From: Lota lota
Taxonomy: Eukaryota > Chordata > Actinopteri > Gadiformes > Lotidae
NCBI GenBank assembly: GCA_026745465.1
Contig: JACYXH010000826.1
Span: 9,057,224 to 9,121,223, forward strand
DNA: 64,000 nucleotides
Reading direction: 5' to 3'
The stretch's first letter is position 1, and every line of letters begins with the position of its first letter. The translations under genes were made by a program, and so were the position numbers. Under the pieces are notes generated by a model. It ran no database searches. It was not told the DNA's origin and was given only the letters and a program-made list of their open reading frames with translations. Below are positions 28,477 to 40,272 of the stretch, piece after piece.

Positions 28477-29332
28477 CATGTTAAACCTTTTCACACATTT
28501 GAAGTTAGCAATTAGAAAGGAAACATGGACCACATAGGGGGGGGGGGGGGGGGGAATAGATGATTTCAACACCCAAGGTTCACAGCTAAATGAAAAGTAT
28601 AATTTGGGTCCTAATTAAAGACTAAACACAGAGAAAGCCTGAGTTCAAGATTTCTTTGAGAACATTTCTCAAGCTTTTCTTTATAGTTCCGTAGATCTCT
28701 GTGCTTCATTGCAAACTGTTTTGAGGTAACAGTTTACCATTACTTTACTGATAATTAAGAAGGCTACTGATCATTCACAGCTCAAGTTACTCAGTGTGAT
28801 ACAACATGGGAGGCCTGAGAAATAACTAAAAAGCATTGTGAGTCTTAACAACCTTAATGACACAGGATTGTCCATGGTATGGTCATCCAGGACCTTGGAC
28901 AGAGAGTCCTTCACCCCGGGCTGCAATTTTGACCTGTTTTGCCCCCCTTCCCCCCTCCAACATCTAACCAGAGGAACACACTGGAAAGTCAACAGGCTAC
29001 CAGAAGCTCATCGTAACAAAAAGGGCAAGCCTGAAAGAAATCTGGAAAAGGTGAAGTCAATGGATAACAAACAAATGCTATTGATATAGCGTACATGTTA
29101 TGTATAGTAATATTGCTTCCATTCAACCATTTGCATAGATTGATCAATCTTCTCAAAATGTTGATGTAGATTGCAAATGACAATGCAAATTATTTGTGGA
29201 TGTATTGTATTTTTTGTAGAGTATATAATGTATCTAGTATATCAAGTATAAATAGGCCTTCATCATTGGGAATAATAAACAACATATAGGCTGAATAAAT
29301 ATAACTGAAAGAAGAAGTGAAGTTGAACCCGC

Positions 29333-29790
29333 GGGTTGCTAAGGCGAAGGAGCTCCACTCGGCGTCTCTGGGGACACCTGTGGCCTCGGCGAGACGACTC
29401 GGCGTCGGGTCACTTTAAATCTAAATATAGCCTGCTCTAAAGCTGATACTTCTAACCCCGCCGGCAATAGGCAGGACAACTTCCTGGTATTTAGAAACAA
29501 AAAACAAAGGCTCGTTTCGTTTACCTTGTTGAGGTGGGGGTTGCGGGTAACGTCATACCCCCTTTTCTTTGTGTAAACAAAGGTTTTACTTTTGTCTTCG
29601 GCTGTATGCATCTCCGTCTCTATGGACTCTCGTCTGACTAAGCCGTGTGCAGCCATGTTTCCCCTCTTTAAATAGCGCACCGTTGGACAGCCGGGAACGC
29701 AACAAGTGGACGTGCGGTTCAGACGCTAGCTCGGGCACCGTGACAGCTGCTACTGCGAGACAACGGCTCCACGTAACGATGATGACGAAA
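29333..29790 (-). promoter_or_regulatory. CpG-rich me1 promoter and first exon region
   Basis: The stretch from CCGCGGGTTGC to about 29790 is rich in CpG compared with the A+T-rich flanks, as expected of a CpG-island promoter, and it contains me1 exon 1. On the minus strand a TATA-like CTATTTAAAG lies at 29665-29674, only about 10 nt before the first in-frame ATG. Transcription is probably leftward. No transcription start can be proven from sequence. Confidence 0.5.
29525..29656 (-). CDS. me1 coding exon 1 (malic enzyme N terminus)
   Basis: The exon encodes MAAHGLVRRESIETEMHTAE, DKSKTFVYTK and KRGYDVTRNPHLNK, and ends at AACAAG|GTAAAC. The RGYDVTRNPHLNK block is the conserved start of the malic enzyme fold; the human ME1 equivalent is RGYLLTRNPHLNK. 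I chose the ATG at 29656 because its context, AACATGG, is strong. An in-frame ATG at 29611 would give an N terminus closer in length to mammalian ME1, and another at 29680 lies upstream. No clear mitochondrial presequence is visible, which fits cytosolic ME1 better than ME2 or ME3. The exon is 132 nt and ends in phase 0. Confidence 0.9.
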
Positions 29791-29997
29791 TCCGGTTATC
29801 TGAAGGCTGCTTTATTGCTCCAATTAAACCACTTGACCCATGTTTTATACATTCAGCAAGCAAAACTGAAACATCTAGCAAAACCCTCACAGCAATAAAC
29901 CAGTTTCTTTTTTTAAATGTAATGAATAGTACCTAGATGTAGACGATGCCTTAGCAAGTAGCTTTCCCACAAATGGAAACATACTTAAACAAATGCA

Positions 29998-30064
<67 letters not shown>

Positions 30065-30076
30065 CGCGCGCACGCG
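29998..30076. repeat. (TG)27(CG)n Z-DNA-prone tract upstream of me1
   Basis: A TG array at 30003-30056 passes directly into CGCGCG to about 30071 and then CACGCGC. The whole stretch is alternating purine-pyrimidine, the strongest type of Z-DNA-forming sequence. It begins about 340 bp upstream of the me1 start codon. Confidence 0.9.
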
Positions 30077-33000
30077 CTCGTGTGTGGATTTATTTTATCA
30101 GGCAGTTATCTACACTCTAGCTTTAGGGCTTATCTTTATCAATCACACTGCTGTGTCAGACGAAGAACCCGAATGTTGAATATTGGCCATCACAGTAGGC
30201 CTATATATGCAGCGATAAAATGAATACTTCAATCACTTCCACTTTGGTCTGAGAAGGGCATTCTTTGGGTGGATACGTTTAAAATATGTTCATTATTAAA
30301 TTAATATAGGCCTACATATAATATAGCATAATCCTACGTCTATATACAGTAGCAAATATTATAAGTTCTGCTCATGTGTCATGTATTCAATATCACTGTC
30401 TTGTTTCAGGACAGGAAGGTCATTCCAGCTGTCAGCTGCATTCAGTGAATCTGTCACTAAGATAATTAGAGGTCATATGTGTTTAAAATAATTGCTTTAA
30501 GACACACCATGTGTTTTGTCTATTGCCAAATGGCTGAAACTACATTAGCATTAACCATGTGCTAATATAGCTAGCCATGTGTTAATCATGAGAACAGACC
30601 AGAGCCAGGCCCAATAACATTTTAAACTGTGAACATGTTGAGAAAAGGGAAGAGATGAATAAATCTACAAAAACAAATGGTGATTTGATCTCAATCAAGT
30701 GCACTGCGGCTATTTTATCTCTCAGGTTTCACATCATTATCCTAAAATCTCATTGAAGTCTGAAGACGCACACCCACCTAAGTGGTACATTCCCTGAAAA
30801 ACACAAGTTGTTTTTGGTCAAGTGCCCAAAAGCACCACAGGACTGTCGGGCGAGCTGACTGGCAGCTCTCCTGCAGGGGTCAGCGGGTGGGATCTTTGTG
30901 GCAGGAGTGGACAGGGGGAAGACATAGACACTGAACCAGAATCAGGAGATAACAGGGCTCCATAATGCCGGGAGGCCTCAACCCGGACTTATCTAGATGA
31001 AAAACAAGGGCAGAGGTTGTTTTTTTTAAGTGGACGGCGGTGTGTTAAATTGCTGCGGAAAGACTGTTGGAATGCAAGGAAGTCTTCAGAGCATAGAGCA
31101 GCACCTTCCACCCACCCTGTCAAATGATCAGGTTGGTATGCAGGAGTAGAACCAAGTAGAGGCATTTTCTTACAGGATGCTGTTCACAACTGGGTGGTGG
31201 TGCCTCCGGTAAAATGATGGGAAAAAAATGGTTTAAATAGATGTCATTCTCTGTTTTTCAGCCAGAGTGATGCTTGAAAATATAAAGCCATTGACTGCAG
31301 TGATTAAACTGAAATTGTACTTTGATTAATGGGGGGGGGGGGGGGTTAAGTGTGTTCGGTTTACAGGCCAGGGCCATAAGGAGCTTGACAAAGGTCGCTG
31401 TCACAGTAACTTCTTATGCTGATATAAAATCATTTAAGAACCTGGAATTCAAAAACCCTTCGAACCACGACAGGAGACTAAACAGACCGTTTTAATGATT
31501 GCTTGATAGTAATGCTTTCAAGGTTGGTATCATGGTTCAGGGAAAACAGGATTAACCTGAGCAATGAAATAAACAAATTCCTTATCATATTTTTGATTTT
31601 ACAATACCAGCTAGCTTACTGTTAGATATACATAGATCTATGCATAAGCTCTCTTGGCAAATTGTACCTGTCCTTTGCCAAAGCAGATGTTTGACAAACT
31701 GGATCACCACTTATCTCTATTTAATAGCAGACACTCTCCTGACTGACAGAACACAGAACCACTGTCTGTCTGTGTTTTTTTACTCAAATCCCGGTGTGGT
31801 TTTTGTGGCCAGGAAGAGGAGGAGACAGACAAAGACAAATACGAATTACAGTGGATCAAATCATTCAAAAACACAGGATTATCTCCTTGGCTGCCATTCA
31901 AATCTGAGTCACACTGGTAACACCTGGGCAAACTTCCTCTCCTTTAGTGAGTCCTAAGCAATATAATGTTTTGCCAAAGTCCCTCATTATATAGGATTAT
32001 TGCCAGACGGGGGAAATGGCTAAACCATACCTTAAGATTGCGTCAGCACTTGCCAGTGTAAACTGCAGAGAAGGTTATACAACTCAGGTTCTCAATCAGG
32101 GAGTAATGGTTATGATCCGTCAGACACATAGGCACCAAATCCTACAGAACACGAGGTGAACTTTGCATTAGCACAAAATGAAGCGGTCCGACTGTGATCT
32201 GTCATATTGTGGTTACACTAAATGATGGAATAGATGGCTCATCTAAATGCTTAAAGGAGGAACAGCAGTTTGCCCAAAGGGCCAGACAAAGATTCATGCA
32301 CAATTCAGCATTTCAATGAAAGCTGCTTCCTTAGGTGAGCCCACAGATAGTCACAAAGACACAGTATGTTTGCCCTTTTCGCCTCCTTTATTACCTTTAC
32401 CTTGTACTCAATAAACCCTTATTACTTGTTGCCCATTCATAGATATGCCTAATCCTCGATAGTCCTCCAGCTACAACCTATTACATTGTATTCAAGAAAT
32501 GCCATAATCCATGCACTTGACCAGCATTATTATTGTGTCTGCATTAAATATGCTAAGTGAGTAAAAACGGTCTTTTTTTGTGGGTTCCTTTAACCCCCCC
32601 CCCCCCCCCCACCCACCACCACCCATTTATCCTAAATGTAATTGAACCATGTTTTAGTAACTGATGATATCTTGTGCAGTGATCTCACCTTTGTAATAAA
32701 AGAAGTGTGGGGGTGGGAATGTTGGGGGTCCGGGGCACCGACTATACATCAGCTGCCCTCAGCCATTTGCGATTCACCCCCCCACCCCATCAACTCCCGA
32801 CCTCCTTTTTTTTTTTTTTTCTTAGGTACAACTACTTCAGTGTTTGTCCATACATGACCTTCATCCAGTCCCCTAAATCAATGGGCCCTTTCACTGATCC
32901 CGTTCCATAATGGTCCACTGTTGGAGGAGATCATGGAGAAGGTGGAAAAACAGAGACCCCTAAGCTTCACGTTCACTGTCCAATTTTATTAGAGCAAGGT

Positions 33001-33111
33001 GTGTCGGCATGAACCCACGGCATGAAAGCGTTGGCTGATAATAAGCTGGCAAACGTTACTGGAGCCCAGAGCTGTTCCCTCCCTAGCATGGATGTTAACA
33101 AGCTATCGGGG

Positions 33112-33114
<3 letters not shown>

Positions 33115-33157
<43 letters not shown>

Positions 33158-33168
33158 GTGTGTGTGTG
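33115..33168. repeat. (TG)n microsatellite with one interruption
   Basis: TG units interrupted once by TGCG, followed by CT-rich sequence to about 33252. Confidence 0.93.
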
Positions 33169-35514
33169 TTTACTTAACTTTTGACCTCTCTCCCTCTGTC
33201 TTTCTCTTTCTGTGTCTCACTATTTCTCTGTCTCTCTCTCCCTCTCTCTCTCCGATTTTAAGTGGGGAGAAAAGCTCTTATCCTTAGGTAAAAAGAATTC
33301 CCTAAAATAAAACAATATTTGGGAAGAGTACTCAACAGAGTGGCATTGTTGTCTTTTATTGTTGGGGTATAAAATAACATCATTGCCTGAATGAAAGAGC
33401 TGTAAAATTGCTTAGACTGGAAATAATACTAGTGTTTACAGGTGAAAGACAAATGGTGTGAGGAGAAATGTTTTCTTTGGAATGGAATGGTATGTATAAC
33501 ATCCCTCAAAATATAATGACTCATCTAAAGGACAAATAGCTTAAAACATACACCAATAGTACTCAAGCACCTTCCACAGTTGGACTTTATTTAATCTCGG
33601 TCGATGGTCCGGTCTGCTTGTTACTCTACATTCCTAAATTCCGGTGGAATGAGTTTAGCCTGCTTGCTAATATGGACATCTGAGTACTTTAATGTCCAGC
33701 CCATGGACTTCACTCCTTGCATGTGACTTCTTGTTCCTGGCACTCTCGACTGTGAAATGTGAAAGTGCGTCCTCCATCCAAAATCAGCGCTGTAAACAAT
33801 CAGTCAGGAGTAAAATGTCACTTCTCTCCTTGTTTGTTTCCGTCTGTATAAACACTTGAATCCCAGCGAGGACACGTTGGGCATCGCTCAAATCCTTGGC
33901 TCCAGTAGTTATGATGTCTTCATCCAGCGTGCAAGCTCTCGTACATATGAATGCTCTCGTACATATGAATAAATTGTTAAGATACACTTCTGTGTATCCT
34001 GAAGTCATTGTGTATGCTGCGATGGCATGGGCATCGTGTTTTTCTGCAGGCCATGATGTGTACAGGGTCAAATCTTCTTGTTCTGCCTCATTGTGTGATG
34101 TGAGCAAGGAGAGAGCAACCTTACTATATACCCAGGATCACAGCGCTAAAGAATAGTTTGATAAAGGCTCCATTTTATCATTTGTAAAGTGTTTTCAGTG
34201 TGCGGTAGGTGGAGTATGTGGAGTCTGTGTATGCCATGGAAAACTCCTTGAAAAACCAAAACAATTGGAAAATCAATCTCCTTTTATTTATTTATTTGTA
34301 TTTTATCTTAATGTTTTCCAGGACAGCCTTTTAAGATTACTAATCTATTTAGCAAAAGTGTCCCGGCCGAGATAAAACAGCACAGTAAGTCACATACTGT
34401 TTCAACAGACAACAAATAACATTATATGAACCAACAATCGGATTAAAAAAGCTTCACCAGAAAAGTCCATACTAAAAGCATTTACAGGGATTTGAGGCCA
34501 ATTCCTGGTCTTTCATTAATGATTTAAAAACATTAACAGAAACCAGTTCTGTCATTTGACTTATAGTTCATAGAAAGCAATGGCATCCTGTTTAATAAAG
34601 TTCCCTTTTTCGCCTAGCTGTCTGTTCCTTTCTGGGCCTCAGAGCTGTCTGAAGTATAGTGAATACTGTACCTGAACACAAATTGCCAGCTCATCAATCA
34701 CGGCGGTTTGGTAAACCTCAGATGTCCAAACAATGTCCTCAGTCACTCGCAAAGATACAGCCGCTCTGTTTTCAGGCCATTTTTCCTTCAATAGAGATAT
34801 TCATGAGGCGGACGGCCCATACTTGGGCGGATGTTTCAGGTCAGTTCTGGGCGAGTGATGTGGAGCGATATTTCATTTTTTTACGACTTGAAGGGATTCG
34901 GGGACGCCAAAGTAAGAATAAGGCCCACAAACATGTAATGTCATTTGTTTTATTAGAAAATAGGATGCAGAGCTGTAATCTGCATACCACAGCATAGCTC
35001 AATTTAATGGTATCCTCCATCTTGTTTACATGCATCGTGCGCCCACATGAAAAGACTAATTCCACTCTGACATTTTATGTTTTTAATGTTTAATGTCAAA
35101 ACAGGTTAATAAATCCATATAAAAACATCATATCCAGAAAAGGAAATAAAACTGAGGGCTCATATCTTTGCATAAATTCCTGAGGTTTAACCCATAGGTT
35201 ATATCCAATCCTTCTGCTATTTGCACAGTGTCTCAGAAGGCTTTCATGTGTATGGCCTTCACCTCTCGTCCTTTTAGGAGGATCATGAATGTTTGTTCCT
35301 TTTCGTGTGCATGCACAAACTGCACAGACACGTTCAAGAGCAGCGTTTCATCGGTTTTTTATATAACTCACTCTGTGTTACTAGGCAATGTTATCCTTTA
35401 CAACCCAAACATTTACAGTAAAAAAATACACGAATGCATATACTGTATGTTGTTCTAAGTGAGACCTTTATCCATGGTTCTACAACTGTTTGTGTGTGTG
35501 TGTTTGTGTGTGTG

Positions 35515-35576
35515 TAGAGAGAGAGTGAGCTAAAGAGAGCAATAGAGAGTGCAATAGAGAGAGAGAGCTAAGAAGG

Positions 35577-35607
<31 letters not shown>

Positions 35608-35730
35608 TTCGAGGGGGTGGGAGAGAGAGACATAGTGAGGGGGAGAGAGAGAAAGAGAGAATGTGAGGGGGAGAGAGAGAGAGATTGAGTGAGAGGGAGG
35701 GGGAGCGAGTGGGGGAAAAGGAGTATGTTT
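35515..35730. repeat. polypurine GA-rich low-complexity tract
   Basis: A TG run is followed by about 200 nt of GAGAGA, GAGAGTGAG and GGGGGAG words with almost no pyrimidines. It is degenerate simple sequence in the intergenic region. Confidence 0.85.
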
Positions 35731-36641
35731 GAGGGAGACCTAATCAATAGTAGTCTGTTCAGTTGGGAGGGTGCGTTTAAAAGGCTGCTCAGTGGTCTAA
35801 ATAAAGCATGTGGAAGTTAGCTGTGGGTCGTCACAGCCTTGCGCCTTGATTTACTAGTGTGGTTTGTCCAGAGAAAACTGGACAAATGTTTTTATGTAGA
35901 CTTCTGTGTAGAGCAAGAATGCAATGAGCTCCACAGAGAGCATTCATTAACACATATAGACTTTCACTAGACACAAGCGTTGTGCTCTCTAGAAAAAACT
36001 ACAAAAAAGACAAAAATGTTTTGGCTACAATCAATAAGCAGAATAAAAGCCCAATTCTGGCCCATGAGAGTCCTCTTCTTACATGTATTCCTGCTACTAT
36101 GGAACAAAGGGTAATGTCCAAGCCAATCCATTCAAATGCAACTTAATTGCAATTCTACTCAAGTGCACTTTCTGTTAGGGTGTGCTAACCTGTACAAACA
36201 CTCGTCCATCCAGTCTGCCTGCCAGAAATATCCCAGAGTGACTTTTGACTGGAGGTCGTAGGGTACATCCATGTCTCGCTCACATACTGCTGTCGTAACC
36301 TTTAACCTGGACCGACTCGGACTGGACAACAAGAGCAGTGCCTGTGTTTCTCTATCCTGTCACCTTCGGGGATTGCAGTAACACGTGTGTTATTGTGGTG
36401 TTGTTGTGTGTGGACCAGGATGTAATGAAAAAGTGTTTGAAAAGGGTTGAGTTGTTTGTGATTGTGTGCGTGTGTATGTGCGTGCATGCATGTGGGTGGT
36501 TTCTGCAAATATCCATGTCATTGACTATCTGTGAATTCCAGTCTATCCACTGTTAGCAATTCAAGAGCAGACACATTCCAAGTTCTCCCCATGCCACTAT
36601 ACAATTCTATCTATTTGTTCCTCCTCCCTCTCCATTCTCCG

Positions 36642-36665
36642 CCCCCCCCCCCCCCCCCCCCCCCC
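36642..36665. repeat. poly-C tract (24 nt)
   Basis: Uninterrupted C run in the intergenic region. A second run of 23 C lies at 36950-36972. Confidence 0.9.
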
Positions 36666-37885
36666 TCCTTCTTCCTCAGTATACCACCACAGACGCACTT
36701 GACACTGTCGATGAGCACCAATCACCGAACAGGGTGTCCTGGTGAACAATCCAAGCCCCTCCCGTTGTGATCCAGTTAAGAGACAGAGTGGATTCAATAG
36801 AAACTGTCAGTAATCCAAATGCCTCACTGTTATCCATCCACCTCATCTCGTAGTCCAGGGCATTATCAACACCCCACCCTTGCTTCCACTCCCTCCTCCA
36901 TCCCTGGCGGCCGTTCTCCCTCATTGCACATGCATACTTTCAATGTCTACCCCCCCCCCCCCCCCCCCCCCCACCCCAACTTGTTATTGAGCACTGGGGC
37001 TCTGTGAGCCCACTGAAGTGCACAGACGAATTGCATCACACCGTTTCATGACCTATGGACACTCTCAGCCCCAAAATAATAATATCTAAATATTTATGAA
37101 AGCATTGCCGACTTCATCTAAGCTCATGTGGTGGCTCATATTTCTTTTCATTATATATTTGGGTTAAGATGGTCAGGGGGAAACACAGAGTATTTATATT
37201 GGGTTCTGTGTTAAACACATTGGCTTCTGTGTTAGGAACAAGCCATGCACATCCCTGTGTGGCTTCAGCTGGTTGGCGATGCCTGTCCGGACTGGAACTC
37301 CGAAGACGGGATATAACATGCTGTGGATATTATCAGTTTGCTCTAAAGCAGGGAATTATTCTCAATTGTGAGTTCCAATACAACACAATACAGCAGGAAA
37401 AAAAACAGGGGTTATACTACACAGGGATATTTTTGAAATGACACCCTTTCTTCCTTAGTCCTTTCAATCACTCAACAACCTTTTCATATTCAATTGACAC
37501 TAGTTCTGTTGTTTATTTTAAATGTGTGTCTATTGTGGCCCGGGGCTGTAAAAACACTAAAACGGTTGTGTTTCCTGGAGCTTAGATGGACATGGCCTAT
37601 TGTAGACCAACTCAATCCTTCAGAACAATAATGAAAGACCTAAAAATGCCATCGAGCACAAATAGCTCCAAAATACGCGCGCGCTTACGTGTTTGCCTGC
37701 GTGTGCGCCCACGAGCGGACCTCCTAACTTCTAAACGGGCTGTTGCGCGCTGCTGAGTTCGCTTAGTTCAGCCTTTAGTGAAATTGTTTGGTCCCACCCA
37801 TTTGTGAACAGCTTTTGTCGCTCGTGGTGGAGTTTTTTTTCTTCCGCTTTTCCTTTTTTTCCCCCTTCTCTCCTCCCTTCCTCAG

Positions 37886-38105
37886 CATCAAGTGCAGCCC
37901 AGGCGGACCGTCCTGGCTGCGACTTCTCCCAGCCTCTTCTCAACGCACTGAGGAGGAGGGCAGCATCAGCACCGCACCGAGAACAGGACGTCTGGGATGC
38001 AATACCACTTTGTTTCACTTTCTTGAAAACGAACTGAAATACTTTTGTTTAGAAGACAAACAAAAGCGTGCGGCATTGGCGTATCCGTCAACCGGATGCA
38101 AGCAG
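37886..38105 (+). other. candidate prss35 5' UTR exon
   Basis: A strong polypyrimidine tract (37834-37880) ends in TTCCTCAG at 37885, and 220 nt later GCAAGCAG|GTATGA gives a good donor. The segment is G+C- and CpG-richer than its flanks. Mammalian PRSS35 has untranslated upstream exon sequence and a single coding exon, so a noncoding exon here is expected. If this is instead the first exon, the pyrimidine tract would be promoter sequence. No transcript evidence is available. Confidence 0.4.
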
Positions 38106-40253
38106 GTATGATGAAGTCTTCTTGTTGTCCGAACTCTTGGAAGAGCAGTGGGAAAAGTTTGGGTCCATCTTCTTGGATTGACATTGCAATTTTCGGTGGA
38201 TGTTTGGATATTTGCAGGATTTTCCCTTGCAGAAAGTCCCGTTGTCAATAATGGCCACGTTTGTCTTACTTATTTTGGAATGGACCTAGTAAGTTCAGGG
38301 ACATTTTGCAAAGTTTGCCTATAGTTTGCAAAGATAGGCTTATGGGTAGGCGAACGTTTGTGCCAATGCCAATTTTCAATATCAAGTGTTGTTCCAGTGA
38401 AATAGAACAACATTCAATATAACATTTGAATAGCCTATACAAATGGCCCTACAATCAATATTATTAGTTGAGTTGTGTTTAGACTGAATCATGCAGCAAC
38501 ACATTGACAGCTTTTCATTATGTGTATCATTGGAGGAAATCAATGTAAGACAATGCAGGATAAATTGCGTTCTTTTGAATAGAAATAATTTCCTGATGAC
38601 ATTTACAGACAACAGTGATACACACATCTTATTATATTAATCCACATTGGAAAAACGGACAAACAAAACACTTAATCAACTCTAATTAAATGCTGTCATG
38701 GTTAGATTAACTGAGTAAGTCCAGCCCGATTTAAATTCAGCGTAGTGCAAGGCCTTGATGAACGATGGTTTATTGGAAAAATGATTGAAAATTGAACTAT
38801 AGCGCCATCTATTGGTGATTCTAGAAATTCATTCTGGCCTATACTGTGTGGTAAATATTTTGCATCTAGAATGGGCTTGCCAGTTTAGTGGATTGGAAAC
38901 AAGCTTGATTCCTCATGGAAGGGTATCAGATGTATCTGATTTAAGTAAAATATGCCATAGTCACTGTGGCTATTGTAAAAATGTAGCATTACTTGGGAAA
39001 GATATGTGTTATAAAATTAAAATGTGATTCTTAATCGATGGTATTGCTATAATGCATTATCGACTATAAGGCCTATTGTATTCCTATAATGCATTATCGA
39101 CCCTAAGCTCCCCAGGTATGCTGAGGCAGACGGGAGTCTCTCTCAGTGAACCATGTAAATGGTTTTCTCTGGCAGCGTCCTGCAAATTGCCAGTGAACCT
39201 TGGCTAGCCCACACCATTAGGCTACTGTGACGTCTTCTTCGTCCTCCATTAAGGAACTCCATGGCGCCACAATGTACCAGGATGTAGGCTATGCAGTTGC
39301 CATGGTTTCTTGTTGTGGTTCGCTGTTTTTTATTTTTTTATTTTTTTTATTAGGAATGGTCAGTGTGTCTGGAATGCCATTGCTGACCAATGCGGGAGAC
39401 ACAGACAAAAATGAGAAGCTTCGCTCTCAGTAGTCTGCTCAATGTTTTAACACATCAGGCTCAATCAGAGGATTCGTTCTCATGAGCTTGACGTTTCACT
39501 GCAGCTATACTGTGCTGTTATTGGTTGCCCGGCCATGCGGCCGGGAAGCTGCTCAGCGCTGAGAAACCAGATATGGTCGTCATTGCTGAGAGAGAAGGTT
39601 AACCGCTGTGGAGAATGCGCCAAGCCACTGTCTCAGCCCAGCGAGGGGATCATATTCTGCTCTGTTCCCTGACCACAGCCCAGGGAACCACTTCATAAAT
39701 CCTCTCCGAACCGCACAGTTAATGTATGCATTTCAAAGAAGTGATGATCGTTTCACTTTAACCATTTTGGAAAAAAGGCAGCCGTCTGGTTTTGTGTAGA
39801 AGACCATATAGCAGACTGGCGGAGAACATGCCTGGAACGTGCCGGGGGTTAGGGAGGAACCGCAGGATCCTTGCTTGGCTGGCTTGTGGTTCATTTGTGG
39901 GAGAGCGTAGATGACTCTCTGGGCTTCCTTTGGTTGTGTTGCGCTCCATAATGTAGTAAACTCTACTCTGGTGTGTAGTGCCCTCTTGTGGACCAGAATT
40001 GCAATGTACATTAGACAAACTATTGTAAGGCCCCAGCAGCAGACGAATTAACTTCTCGCTCGGTAAACCATCCATAAATATAATTAGGATTAAAACAGAA
40101 TTATAAAAAGTAATGAATCCATAATGATAGTGGAAATCAAAATACTGAAATGCGCACCGACAAGCAAAATTCCAGACGGATGCGACAGTATGTCGACTAG
40201 TATGCTCTATGTCACCCCCTCCAACTGACGCTGTTTTTCCTTCCTCATGGCAG
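38106..40253 (+). other. putative prss35 5' intron
   Basis: This stretch lies between the candidate 5' UTR exon and the acceptor TTCCTCATGGCAG at 40253. It is mostly A+T-rich. An 18-nt word, CTATAATGCATTATCGAC, occurs twice near 39050 and 39086. No coding exon is seen. Confidence 0.45.
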
Positions 40254-40272
40254 AGCCAGGCCCACCTTAACA

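Larger units (their letters stand above)
29657..37885. other. intergenic region between me1 and prss35
   Basis: me1 (leftward) and prss35 (rightward) diverge from here. Apart from the me1 promoter region, I see microsatellites (30003-30056, 33115-33168), G or C runs (31331-31345, 36642-36665, 36950-36972), a 250-bp polypurine stretch near 35515-35730 and a short 18-bp tandem (GCTCTCGTACATATGAAT twice) near 33931-33966. No coding exon is supported. Confidence 0.75.

Noticed and set aside
34260-34650. Possible old dispersed repeat (GTCCCGGCCGAGATAAAACA region)
   Set aside because: It has a familiar look, but I could not identify ends, a coding remnant or a second copy in the window.
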